From the NCBI RefSeq assembly GCF_020715685.1, contig NZ_CP085840.1:2232001-2296000 (forward strand): a DNA stretch of 64,000 nt, written 5' to 3'. The notes under the pieces were generated by a model. It was not told where the DNA came from, searched no databases, and worked only from the letters and a program-made list of their open reading frames with translations. Origin of the DNA: Dermatobacter hominis (GTDB taxonomy: Bacteria; Actinomycetota; Acidimicrobiia; Acidimicrobiales; Microtrichaceae). The stretch's first letter is position 1. Each line of letters starts with the position of its first letter. Position numbers and translations under genes: made by a program. Positions 22,852 through 31,731 of the stretch are shown piece after piece.

Positions 22852-25800
22852 GAGCTCACGTTGATTGTCGAGGACCACGGGCCCCACTTGCCGGTGGTGG
22901 CGTCGCGGGACCGGATCTTGGCGTCGTAGGTGTCGGACGAGCCGGACAGCCCGGTGACCTCGCCCGACGTGCCGGTGAAGGTCACCGGCGTGTTGTTGTC
23001 CAGCTGGATCTGGTAGGCGTTGACGTTGCTGACCGCGCTCCAGGTGAACGTGATGCCTCGTTCGACGCAGAAGATGAACGACCTGACGCACCGCGTGCTC
23101 TGCTTGGCGAAGGAGGTCGGCGCCGGCGACCCGTTGGCCGTGACGACCACGGTGCCCGTGCCGACCGCCCCGTTCGCGTCGGTCACCGTGAGGGTCACCG
23201 TGTACGCCGCCGAGATGAAGGTGTCACCCGAGACGTTGTGCGTGAAGGTCGGGTTCACCGTGGTCGGGTTCCCGCTGCCGTTGACGACGGTGCCGTTGCC
23301 GTAGTTCCACTGGAACGAGGCGATGGCGTCCCCGTCCGGATCCGCCACCGTGGGTGTGAGGGTCGAGGCGAACGGCGCCCGGCCGGCGGTCGGCGCAGCT
23401 GCGATCGAGACCGTCGGAGGACGGCTGGCCACGTTGACCGTGATCGTCCGGACCGTCGTGCCGCCGTCGCTGTCGGTCACGGTCAGCGTGACCGTCTTCG
23501 CGCCGAACGCCGTGTAGATCTTCGACGGGTTGGCGCCGGCGCCGGTGTTGCCGTCGCCGAAGTCCCACACGTAGGTCGAGATCGTCCCGTCGACGTCACT
23601 GGCGGTGGCCGCGAAGTTGACCGTGTCGCCCTTGTAGACCGTGGCGTTGTTCGCCGGTGCCGTGATCGAGGCCGAGGGCGCCGAGTTCACGACGTTGACC
23701 GTGATCGTCCGGACCGTCGTGCCGCCGTTGTTGTCGGTGACCGTCAGGGTGACCGTCTTGGCGCCCGTGCTGACCGAGTTGGCGTAGGTCTTGGAGGGGT
23801 TCTGCGACGTCGAGGTCGTGCCGTCGCCGAAGTCCCAGGCGTAGCCGGCGATCGTGCCATCAGAGTCCGACGCCGTGGCGGTGAACGACACCGCCACGCT
23901 GCGGGTCACGTTCGCGCCGTTCGCCGGCGCCGTGATCGACGCCGACGGCGCGTTGTTCCCGAGGTTCACCGTGATCGTCCGCACCGCCGTGCCGCCGTTG
24001 TTGTCGGTGACGGTCAGCGTCACCGTCTTCGCCCCGGGCGTCACCGAGTTGGCGTACGTCTTGGTCGGGTTCTGCTGCGTCGAGGTGGTGCCGTCGCCGA
24101 AGTTCCAGGAATACGACGAGATCGTTCCGTCCACGTCGCTCGCCGTCGAGGTGAACCCGACCGCCACGTTGCGGCTCACGTTGGCCCCGTTCGCCGGCGC
24201 AGTGATCGACGCCGACGGCGCCGAGTTCGCGACGTCGACCGTGATCGACGTCGTCGCCGTGGTGCCGTTGTTGTCCGTCACCGTCAGCGTCACCGTCTTC
24301 GTGCCCGGCGTGACCGAGTTCGCGTAGGTCTTGGTCGGGTTCTGCTGGGTCGACGTGGTGCTGTCACCGAAGTTCCAGGCATACGACGCGATGGTCCCGT
24401 CCGGGTCGCTGGCGGACGACGTGAAGCCGATCGCCTGGCCGCGGGTGACGTCGGTCCCGGTCGGCGGCGCCGTGATCGAGACCGACGGCGCCGAGTTCAC
24501 GACGTTGACCGTGATCGTCCTCGTCACCGTCCCGCCGTCGTTGTCGGTGACGACCAACGTGACGGTCTTCGAGCCGGTCGTGACCGAGTTGGCGTACGTC
24601 TTGGTCGGGTTCTGCTGCGTCGAGGTCGTCCCGTCACCGAAGTTCCACGCGTACGACGAGATCGTCCCGTCGACGTCGCTCGCCGTCGAGGTGAAGTTGA
24701 TCGGCACGCCACGGGTCACGTTGCTGCCGTTGGTCGGCGCCGTGATCGATGCCGTCGGCGGGTTGTTGACCACGGTCAGCGTGATCGTCCGGACGACCGT
24801 GCCGCCGTTGTTGTCGGTCACCGTCAGCGTGACGGTCTTGGCGCCCAGGGCGGTGTAGATCTTGGCCGGGGTGGCTCCCGCACCGGTGTTGCCGTCGCCG
24901 AAGTCCCAGGCGTAGGTCGAGATCGTGCCGTCGCTGTCGCTGGCGGTCGCAGCGAAGTTCACCGTGTCCCCTCGGTTCACCGTCGCGCCGTTCGCAGGGG
25001 CGGTGATCGAGGCCGTCGGGTTCTGGTTGTTCACGTTGACGGTGATCGTCCGGACGGCGGTGGCGCCGCTGTTGTCGGTCACCGTCAGCGTCACCGTCTT
25101 CGCGCCCGGCGTGACCGAGTTCGCGTAGGTCTTGGTCGGGTTCTGCTGCGTCGACGTCGTGCCGTCACCGAAGTCCCACGCCCAACCGGCGATCGTGCCG
25201 TCGGGATCCGACGCCGTCGCCGTGAAGTTGACCGAGACCCCACGCGTGACGTTCGCGCCGTTCGCCGGGGCCGTGATGGAGGCCGTCGGCGAGGCGTTCC
25301 CCACGTTGACCGTGATCGTCTTGACGACCGTGGCGCCGTTGTTGTCGGTCACCGTCAGGGTGACCGTCTTGGCGCCGGTGGTGACCGAGTTGGCGTAGGT
25401 CTTGGTGGGGTTCTGCTGCGTCGACGTGGTGCCGTCGCCGAAGTTCCACGCGTACGACGCGATCGTCCCGTCGACGTCGCTGGCGGTCGAGGTGAAGCTC
25501 ACCGCCTGGCTGCGTGCGACGGTGGCGCCGTCGGCGGGGGCGGTGATCGAGGCCGTCGGGAGGGCGTTCACGACGTCGACCGTGATCGTCTTGACGACCG
25601 TGCCGCCGTTGTTGTCGGTCACCGTAAGGGTCACCGTCTTCGTCCCCGGCGTCACCGAGTTCGCGTACGTCTTGGTCGGGTTCTGCTGCGTCGACGTCGT
25701 CCCGTCACCGAAGTTCCACGAGTACGAGGCGATCGTCCCGTCGGCATCGCTGGCGGTCGCCGTGAAGCTCACCGCCTGGCCGCGGGTGACGTCGGTCCCG

Positions 25801-27518
25801 TCCGCCGGCGCCGTGATCGACGCCGAGGGGACCAGGTTCACGACGTTCACCGTGATGGTCCTGGTGGCGGTGCCACCGTCGTTGTCGGTCACGACCAGCG
25901 TGACGGTCTTCGAGCCGGTCGAGACCGAGTTGGCGTAGGTCTTCGTCGGGTTCTGCTGCGTCGACGTCGTCCCGTCACCGAAGTTCCACGAGTACGAGGC
26001 GATCGTCCCGTCGGGATCGCTCGCCGTCGACGCGAAGCTCACGGCCACCCCGCGCGTCACGTTGGTGCCGTTCGCCGGCGCCGTGATCGAGGCCGTCGGG
26101 GTGGCGTTGGTGATCGTGACGTTGACCGTCCGCACCACCGCGAAGCCGTCGTTGTCGGTCACCGTCAGCGTCACCGTCTTGGCGCCCGCCGGCACCGAGT
26201 TGGCGTAGGTGTGGGTGGTGGACTCACCCGAACCCGTCGTCCCGTCGCCGAAGTCCCACGCGTAGGAGGTGATGGTGCCGTCGGAGTCGCTGGCGGACGC
26301 CGTGAACGTGGTGGCGACCCCCCGTTGGATCGTGGCACCGTTGGCCGGCGCGGTGATGGAGGCCGTGGGAGGACTCTGGATCCTGACCTTGATCTGGGTC
26401 TGGTTCGTCCCGCCCTCGTTGTCGGTGACCGTGAGCTTGACGGTGTACCCGGACGCCGTCGGACTGGCGGCCGAGTAGGTCTTGTTGGTGGGGTTCGCCG
26501 ATGTCGAGGTCGTCCCGTCGCCGAACTCCCAGTAGTACGAGGTCACGGAACCGCCGTAGGCGGCGTCGGCGGTGTCGTTGCTGCCCGAGGACGAGAAGTT
26601 GATCCCTTGGCCCGCGCTGAAGACGCGTCCGTCCTCCGGCGCTGCGATCACCGCGACCGGGAGGCGGTTCTTCACCTCGACCACGACGAAGTCGGTGGCG
26701 GGCGTCCCGGCCGCGTTCGTCACGGTCAGGATGGCCGTGAACGATCCCTTGGTGGAATAGGACTTCGTCGGCGACTGCGAGGTCGAGCTCGAGCCGTCAC
26801 CGAACTCCCAGTAGTAGCTGAGCGCCGACCCTCCGGGGTCTGCGGAGCCGGCCGCCGAGAAGGCGACGGACTCGCCCCGGAACACGGAGGTCGGCGCAGC
26901 AGTGAGCGCGACCGTCGGCGGGGTGTACGCCGTGCCGCCGGGGTTGCTGACGTTGGTCGAGCCGTCGTCGCGGACCGACACCGTGAGCGACGTCTGCTCC
27001 GAGTCGGTCGTGGTGATCCGCAGGTTGATCCGCTGGCACGAGTCGGGCAGGGACCCTGCGGCCTTGCACGACATCTCGGCGCCGGTGCTCGTCAGCTTGT
27101 CGACCACCTCGGCCGACGCGGTCGTGGCCCCGCCCGCGGTCGCGCACGTCCGGCGCCACAGGCTCGTGCCGCCCTCCGACCCGGTGGCCCGGGTGTAGAC
27201 GATCCGCTCCGATTCGGCCTTCAGCGCCAGCAGCAGCGTCCCCCCGGCGCCGTCGCCGCCGACGCAGTCCACGAGCTCCGGGCCCGTCAGGTAGGCGGCG
27301 CCGGCCGAGGCGACGTCCCGGTAGAAGTAGGTCCTGAGCTCGCCGGAGTTGGTGGCGGCGTTGTTGCGCTCCCGGGTCGCGGTCTGCTGCTGGAAGGCGA
27401 GCTGGGCGAAGCCGAGCAACGGCACGAGGATGAGCGCCGAGATGGCGAGCGCGAGCAGCGTCTCGACCATCGTCATGCCGCGCTGGCCGGACGGGCGGGG
27501 GGACGGGGTCTCGATCAC
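22848..27518 (-). CDS. Giant prepilin-like protein with about 14 PKD repeats, trio 1
   Basis: A 1556-residue protein. The N-terminus carries a prepilin-type site, GMTMVETLLALAISALILVPLLG with Glu at +5, so it should enter the pilus or its base. A globular minor-pilin part runs to about residue 210. Then come fourteen PKD-type Ig domains, each marked by a WxFGDG-like motif (YYWEFGDG, YAWDFGDG, YSWNFGDG, FQWNYGNG). Most units are 90 residues (270 bases) and nearly identical in sequence. A fibronectin-like C-terminal domain (GITFTWSAVSNVNAYQIQLD) closes the protein. GTG 27518 overlaps the upstream prepilin stop. Fused to a prepilin, such an array could act as a long adhesive stalk. Confidence 0.8.
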   Translation of the reverse strand: MIETPSPRPSGQRGMTMVETLLALAISALILVPLLGFAQLAFQQQTATRERNNAATNSGELRTYFYRDVASAGAAYLTGPELVDCVGGDGAGGTLLLALKAESERIVYTRATGSEGGTSLWRRTCATAGGATTASAEVVDKLTSTGAEMSCKAAGSLPDSCQRINLRITTTDSEQTSLTVSVRDDGSTNVSNPGGTAYTPPTVALTAAPTSVFRGESVAFSAAGSADPGGSALSYYWEFGDGSSSTSQSPTKSYSTKGSFTAILTVTNAAGTPATDFVVVEVKNRLPVAVIAAPEDGRVFSAGQGINFSSSGSNDTADAAYGGSVTSYYWEFGDGTTSTSANPTNKTYSAASPTASGYTVKLTVTDNEGGTNQTQIKVRIQSPPTASITAPANGATIQRGVATTFTASASDSDGTITSYAWDFGDGTTGSGESTTHTYANSVPAGAKTVTLTVTDNDGFAVVRTVNVTITNATPTASITAPANGTNVTRGVAVSFASTASDPDGTIASYSWNFGDGTTSTQQNPTKTYANSVSTGSKTVTLVVTDNDGGTATRTITVNVVNLVPSASITAPADGTDVTRGQAVSFTATASDADGTIASYSWNFGDGTTSTQQNPTKTYANSVTPGTKTVTLTVTDNNGGTVVKTITVDVVNALPTASITAPADGATVARSQAVSFTSTASDVDGTIASYAWNFGDGTTSTQQNPTKTYANSVTTGAKTVTLTVTDNNGATVVKTITVNVGNASPTASITAPANGANVTRGVSVNFTATASDPDGTIAGWAWDFGDGTTSTQQNPTKTYANSVTPGAKTVTLTVTDNSGATAVRTITVNVNNQNPTASITAPANGATVNRGDTVNFAATASDSDGTISTYAWDFGDGNTGAGATPAKIYTALGAKTVTLTVTDNNGGTVVRTITLTVVNNPPTASITAPTNGSNVTRGVPINFTSTASDVDGTISSYAWNFGDGTTSTQQNPTKTYANSVTTGSKTVTLVVTDNDGGTVTRTITVNVVNSAPSVSITAPPTGTDVTRGQAIGFTSSASDPDGTIASYAWNFGDSTTSTQQNPTKTYANSVTPGTKTVTLTVTDNNGTTATTSITVDVANSAPSASITAPANGANVSRNVAVGFTSTASDVDGTISSYSWNFGDGTTSTQQNPTKTYANSVTPGAKTVTLTVTDNNGGTAVRTITVNLGNNAPSASITAPANGANVTRSVAVSFTATASDSDGTIAGYAWDFGDGTTSTSQNPSKTYANSVSTGAKTVTLTVTDNNGGTTVRTITVNVVNSAPSASITAPANNATVYKGDTVNFAATASDVDGTISTYVWDFGDGNTGAGANPSKIYTAFGAKTVTLTVTDSDGGTTVRTITVNVASRPPTVSIAAAPTAGRAPFASTLTPTVADPDGDAIASFQWNYGNGTVVNGSGNPTTVNPTFTHNVSGDTFISAAYTVTLTVTDANGAVGTGTVVVTANGSPAPTSFAKQSTRCVRSFIFCVERGITFTWSAVSNVNAYQIQLDNNTPVTFTGTSGEVTGLSGSSDTYDAKIRSRDATTGKWGPWSSTINVSS
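23400..26380 (-). repeat. Tandem 270-bp PKD-coding repeats
   Basis: The block TTCTGCTGCGTCGACGT (plus strand) recurs at 25411, 25681 and 25951, exactly 270 bases apart, and further copies are visible through the region. Each unit encodes one 90-residue PKD domain. Similarity at DNA level points to recent expansion by recombination, and copy number may vary between strains or be misassembled. Confidence 0.85.
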
Positions 27519-28039
27519 GGGTGGGCCCCCGGGTTCCGAAGGACCACCGTCCCCGTCAGGGTGGTCCCGTTCTTGTGGGTCGCCTTGATGGTCAGCTTCT
27601 GGGCACCGCCGTCCGCCCCGCAGGGGGTGCTGAACGACGCGGTCGACTGCTTCCAGTACTCGACGGCGGTCACCGTGATGCCGTTCGACGCGATCGGCAT
27701 GGAGGCGTCCGGCGCCCAGCGGTCGCCCCATGCGCCGTACACGGTGTTCAGATCGGCGACCGTGGCGCACGGCGTGTAGGTCGGGAGCGCCTTCAGGCTC
27801 TCGCCGTAGCTGGTCAGCGCCGCCTCGAGATCCTGACGGTCCTTCGTCGACCCGCTCGCCGAGATGGCGGTGAAGAGCCCGTAGGCACCGGCGAGGATCA
27901 CGGGCACCGCGATGAACGCGACGACCAGCACCTCGACCAGCGAGAAACCGGACTGCCCGCGCGCCGCGCGAATCGGCGCGACCTCACTCCCTCTCGAACG
28001 CGCAGGCCACAACACCCACGCGCGCTCCCCAGCGCTCAA
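27515..28039 (-). CDS. Type IV prepilin-like minor pilin, trio 1
   Basis: A 174-residue prepilin. The leader ends RAARGQSG and is followed by FSLVEVLVVAFIAVPVILAG with Glu at +5. The ectodomain has cysteines in PTYTPCATV and FSTPCGADG, matching the cysteine pattern of the trio 2 prepilin. The start is TTG 28039 with GGGAGAA upstream; GTG codons inside the leader are alternatives. Its stop overlaps the start of the PKD prepilin. It sits directly after pilC, so pilB-pilC-trio 1 form one transcription unit. Confidence 0.78.
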   Translation of the reverse strand: MSAGERAWVLWPARSRGSEVAPIRAARGQSGFSLVEVLVVAFIAVPVILAGAYGLFTAISASGSTKDRQDLEAALTSYGESLKALPTYTPCATVADLNTVYGAWGDRWAPDASMPIASNGITVTAVEYWKQSTASFSTPCGADGGAQKLTIKATHKNGTTLTGTVVLRNPGAHP

Positions 28040-28063
28040 TTGTTTCTCCCAGCTAGCGGGCAG

Positions 28064-29371
28064 CTACCCCAGATCCACCTGGTTGTAGATGCCGTACATC
28101 GCACTCACCATCGCCAGCGCAACGAACCCAACGACAGCACCGATGAAGATGATCGTCAACGGTTCGAACCAGGCGGTCAACTTCTCGACCGCATAGTCGA
28201 GCTCCTCCTCGTAGAAGCCAGCGGCGTTGTCGAGCTGTTCGGACAGCTCGCCGGACCGCTCGCCGACACGGACCATCTGGATCACCGTGTTCGGGAACAG
28301 CTCGGTCGAGGCGAGCGGCTCCGCGAAGCCCTGACCTGCCAGCACGCCCTCCATGGCCGTGCTCAGCCGCTCCTTGTACACCGAGTTGTTCGAGCAGTCG
28401 ATCGCCGTCGGCAGGGCCTCGGCGAGGGGCGTCCCGGCCTCGAGCAGCGCACCCAGGACCCGGCAGAACCGCTCGGTCGAGGAGTAGGTCACCACGGTCG
28501 AGATCATCGGGATCTTCAGCTGCAGCGCGTGGAAGTTCCGCCGACCGTTCGGCGTGCGGACGTACGCGAACAGGCCGAAACCGAGTGCGACCAGGAGGAT
28601 GCCCGTGATGATGCCCGCCGGCGACTGCACGAAGTCCGCGACGCCCATCAGCATCCGGGTGGGCAGCGGCAGCTCAGCGTCGAACTCCTTGAAGAAGTCG
28701 GCGAACCGGGGGATCGCGAAGATCACGATGATCAGGCACACGACCACCGACAGCCCGAGCAGGATGCACGGGTAGATCAGCGCCTTGCGGACCGCACGGG
28801 TCAGCTCGACGTCGCGCCGCAGGTACTTGTGCAGCTGGTCGAACGCCTCGTCCATCCGACCGGTGAGCTCGGCCGAGCGGAGCATCGCCATGTAGTACGG
28901 CGGGAAGACCTCGTCGTGGAGCCCCAGCGCGTCGGCGAGCGACCGGCCGCCCTGCACCCGCTCGAGCACGTCGCCGAGGACCGACTGGAGCTTCTTGTTG
29001 TCGGAGTCGCGACGGAGGTTGTCGATCGCCTCGGTCACGGGCACGCCCGCACGCAGGAACGTCGCCATCTGGCGCGAGAAGTGCATGAGGTCGACGGCCG
29101 GGACCTTCTCGGTCGTGATCTCGACCTGCAGGCCCTTCTTCTCGGTCAGCTCCGTGACGCGGAGGCCCTGGACCGCGAGCTCGTTGCGGGCCGTGTTGGC
29201 CGAGACCGACTGGATCTGGCCCTTGACCACCTGGCCGTCGAGCGTCTCGGCCTGGTACTTGAACTTGCTCAGCTTGACCGGCGCGACCTTGGCCGCCCGG
29301 TCCTTCTTGGAGCGCTTGGGCTTCCCGGACGGTGTGTCGTCGGGAGCCTGCTGTGGTTGCGTCGCGGTCAT
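28064..29371 (-). CDS. pilC: Type IV pilus inner-membrane platform protein
   Basis: A 435-residue GspF/PilC-family protein. Two GspF domains are visible, each starting with the conserved FSRQMATFLRAGVPVTEAI (about residue 98) and FCRVLGALLEAGTPLAEAL (about residue 305) motifs. Membrane spans lie at about 200-225, 250-275 and 405-430. The N-terminal 60 residues are charged and cytosolic. Platform proteins couple ATP hydrolysis by PilB and PilT to pilin insertion or removal. ATG 29371 overlaps the pilB stop (ATGA). Confidence 0.92.
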   Translation of the reverse strand: MTATQPQQAPDDTPSGKPKRSKKDRAAKVAPVKLSKFKYQAETLDGQVVKGQIQSVSANTARNELAVQGLRVTELTEKKGLQVEITTEKVPAVDLMHFSRQMATFLRAGVPVTEAIDNLRRDSDNKKLQSVLGDVLERVQGGRSLADALGLHDEVFPPYYMAMLRSAELTGRMDEAFDQLHKYLRRDVELTRAVRKALIYPCILLGLSVVVCLIIVIFAIPRFADFFKEFDAELPLPTRMLMGVADFVQSPAGIITGILLVALGFGLFAYVRTPNGRRNFHALQLKIPMISTVVTYSSTERFCRVLGALLEAGTPLAEALPTAIDCSNNSVYKERLSTAMEGVLAGQGFAEPLASTELFPNTVIQMVRVGERSGELSEQLDNAAGFYEEELDYAVEKLTAWFEPLTIIFIGAVVGFVALAMVSAMYGIYNQVDLG

Positions 29372-31401
29372 GCCGTCGCCTCCGCCTCGGTCAGTTCATC
29401 GGGAGCAGCGCCGTTGCCGTTCCGACGGGGTTCGTCGACCGACGGCATCTCGATCGGATCGTGCGGCTCGTCGTCCGGTGATCCGCTCGTGCCCTCGGGC
29501 AGGACGCCGGGACCCTTCGGGAGCATCCGCTTCCCGGGACCCAGCTCCTTCATGGTCTCCTTCTCCTCGACGCCCGGGGCGTACACGGATCGGAGGACCT
29601 CGTCGACGGTGGTGATCCCGTCGGTGACGAGGTGGAAGGCCTGGACCTGCATGGTCTTCATGCCCTCGCTGATGGCGAGCTCCCGCACCTCGGAGTGCGA
29701 GGCCTTCGCGACGACCGCTTCACGGATCGCGTCGGAGAACTCGAGGAGCTCGTACACGCCGATCCGCCCGCGGAACCCGGTGTCGTTGCAGAGGTTGCAG
29801 CCGCCCGGACGGAACCACGTCTCGGGCATCTGGCCGTCGGTGAACTCGGCGACGAGCTGGATGTCCCGCGAGGACGGGGCGACCGGCTCCCGGCAGTTGG
29901 AGCAGAGCCGGCGGAGCAGCCGCTGGGCCACCACGCCGTTGATGGCGGATGCCACCAGGAACGGCTGGATGCCCATGTCCGTGAACCGGTGGATCGCTGC
30001 GACCGAGTCGATGGCGTGCAGCGAGCTCAGCACCAGGTGGCCGGTGAGCGCGGCCTGCATGGCGATGCGAGCGGTCTCCTCGTCGCGGATCTCGCCCACC
30101 AGCACCACGTCGGGGTCCTGGCGCAGGATGCCCCGGAGTCCCTCGGCGAAGTTCATGCCGGTGTCGCTCACCTGCATCTGCGTGACGCCGCGGAACTGGT
30201 ACTCGACCGGGTCCTCGATGGTCACGACGTTCTTGGTCGGGTCGTTGACCTCGGTGAGGGTGGCGTACAGGGTCGTGGTCTTCCCCGAGCCGGTCGGACC
30301 GGTGCAGAGGATCATGCCGAGCGGCGACTTGGCCATCTGCAGGAAGGGCTGCTCGACCGACGGGATCATGCCCAGGTCGCCCATCGAGATGAGCGACTTC
30401 GTCTTGTCGAGCAGGCGCATCACCGTCTTCTCGCCCTCGACCGTCGGCACGACCGAGGTCCGGACGTCGATGGGTCGCCCGTCGACCCTCAGCGAGAACT
30501 GACCGTCCTGAGGCCGGCGGCGCTCGACGATGTTGAGCTCCGCCATCACCTTCAGGCGGCTGCTGATGGCGGGACCCATCCGCTTGGGGAGGATGATCGC
30601 CTCGGTCATGGCCCCGTCGACGCGGTAGCGGACCCGGACGCTGTCCTCCATGGGCTCTACGTGGATGTCGGAGGCACGGCTCCGGACGCCCTGCGTGAGG
30701 ATGCGGTTGACCACCTGGACGACCGGCGCGTTCTCGTCGACCGCGAAGCTGTCGTCGTCGGCTGCGTCGGGCGAGTCGTCGGACAGCTCGAAGGCCCGGA
30801 TGACGTCATCGGCCGAGCTCAGCGCGTTGTAGGCCTGGTCGAGCAGGCGCTCGATGTCGCCACGAGCACCGATCTGCAGACCGAGGCTCTTCACCGCGGT
30901 CGTGAGCTCGCGGATCGCCTCGGTGTCGAGCGGATCCGCCGTGGCGACGTACACACGCCCGGCCTCGTCGACGCGGAGCGGGAGCACGTGGTGCTTGCGG
31001 GCGAGCTCCTCGGGCACGCGGGCGACCGCGTCCGCCTCGGGCCGCGCTTGCGTCAGATCCGCGAGCGGCACGTCGAACTGGTGGGCGAGCGCCGCAGCCA
31101 GGGCGACGTCGTTGATCGATCCGAGCTGGACGAGGATCTGACCGAGCTGCGCCCGGCTCTCGGGATCGTCGGGCGCCTCCTGCTGGCGCTGCAGCGCGTT
31201 GAGCAGGTCGTCGGGATCGACGGACCCCAGCTCGAGGAGGATCTCGCCCAGGCGGGGGCGGTTGGTGTCGACCCAGGTGCCGATCTGCGAGTCGAGCGCG
31301 CCCTCGTCGATGTGGTCGAACTCGGTCTGACGACGGCGTCGCAGACGTCCACCGGACGTCGGCTCCTCCTCACCAGATCGACCCCGACGGAACATGGACA
31401 C
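29368..31401 (-). CDS. pilB: Type IV pilus assembly ATPase
   Basis: A 677-residue extension ATPase of the GspE/PilB family. The N-terminal third carries a MshEN-type domain (LGEILLELGSVDPDDLLNAL and LGQILVQLGSINDVALAAAL), which in relatives binds cyclic di-GMP. The ATPase core has Walker A GPTGSGKTTTLYATL, an Asp box, Walker B VVLVGEIRDEETA and a His box (LTGHLVLSSLHAID). The tetracysteine zinc motif is present (CSNC then CNLC). GTG 31401 or ATG 31395 both fit behind AGAGG. It opens the pilus operon. No pilM, pilN or pilO lies in the window. Confidence 0.93.
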   Translation of the reverse strand: MSMFRRGRSGEEEPTSGGRLRRRRQTEFDHIDEGALDSQIGTWVDTNRPRLGEILLELGSVDPDDLLNALQRQQEAPDDPESRAQLGQILVQLGSINDVALAAALAHQFDVPLADLTQARPEADAVARVPEELARKHHVLPLRVDEAGRVYVATADPLDTEAIRELTTAVKSLGLQIGARGDIERLLDQAYNALSSADDVIRAFELSDDSPDAADDDSFAVDENAPVVQVVNRILTQGVRSRASDIHVEPMEDSVRVRYRVDGAMTEAIILPKRMGPAISSRLKVMAELNIVERRRPQDGQFSLRVDGRPIDVRTSVVPTVEGEKTVMRLLDKTKSLISMGDLGMIPSVEQPFLQMAKSPLGMILCTGPTGSGKTTTLYATLTEVNDPTKNVVTIEDPVEYQFRGVTQMQVSDTGMNFAEGLRGILRQDPDVVLVGEIRDEETARIAMQAALTGHLVLSSLHAIDSVAAIHRFTDMGIQPFLVASAINGVVAQRLLRRLCSNCREPVAPSSRDIQLVAEFTDGQMPETWFRPGGCNLCNDTGFRGRIGVYELLEFSDAIREAVVAKASHSEVRELAISEGMKTMQVQAFHLVTDGITTVDEVLRSVYAPGVEEKETMKELGPGKRMLPKGPGVLPEGTSGSPDDEPHDPIEMPSVDEPRRNGNGAAPDELTEAEATA

Positions 31402-31503
31402 GCTGGACCTCTTCCCTCTCCGCGGACTTCCCCTGCACTCGACGGGAGGGGCGTCCCATCACCGATGAGTTGCACCGGGTGCCCGGCGGTCGGGCGTTCG
31501 ACC

Positions 31504-31533
31504 AGTGTCGCTGAGTGCTTTTCAGGGTGTCAA
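31504..31533 (-). promoter_or_regulatory. pilB promoter
   Basis: TTGACA and GACACT are separated by 18 bases on the minus strand, about 100 bases upstream of the pilB start. The -35 matches that of pilA, suggesting shared sigma factor use. Confidence 0.45.
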
Positions 31534-31718
31534 CGGGGGTGAAACACCCAAACACTCCACATCACGGAGTGCGTCGGGCTCCCTCCCCAGGGTACCCGTA
31601 CCCTCACGGAACGCCTCCCGGCCGACGCCCTCCGCAGCCGTGGAGCACTCTTCGTTGACCGGTCGGCGACCACCGCGGCGGGCCCGGGACGGGAAACGCC
31701 GCCGAAACGCTGGCTCCC

Positions 31719-31724
31719 TAGTCT
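31719..31724 (+). promoter_or_regulatory. -10 of a leaderless transcript (deaminase gene)
   Basis: TAGTCT ends seven bases before the ATG at 31732, leaving no room for a ribosome binding site. Confidence 0.55.
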
Positions 31725-31731
31725 CGGCGCC

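Larger units (their letters stand above)
31402..31731. other. Intergenic region between pilB and the adenosine-deaminase-like gene
   Basis: This 330-base gap separates divergent genes. It contains the pilB promoter candidate (TTGACA 31533-31528 and GACACT 31509-31504 on the minus strand) and the leaderless -10 of the plus-strand gene (31719-31724). A small inverted repeat (GGGTGT then ACACCC) lies around 31524-31551 at the pilB -35. I see no further gene. Confidence 0.5.

Noticed and set aside
23400-26380. Regular repeats resembling a CRISPR or satellite array
   Set aside because: Units are 270 bases, contiguous without spacers, and encode PKD domains in one frame.
23238-27779. 1513-codon open frame on the plus strand opposite the PKD gene
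   Set aside because: Its product is an Arg/Val-rich low-complexity sequence produced by reading GC-rich repeats backwards; the minus-strand frame has clear PKD domains and a prepilin start.
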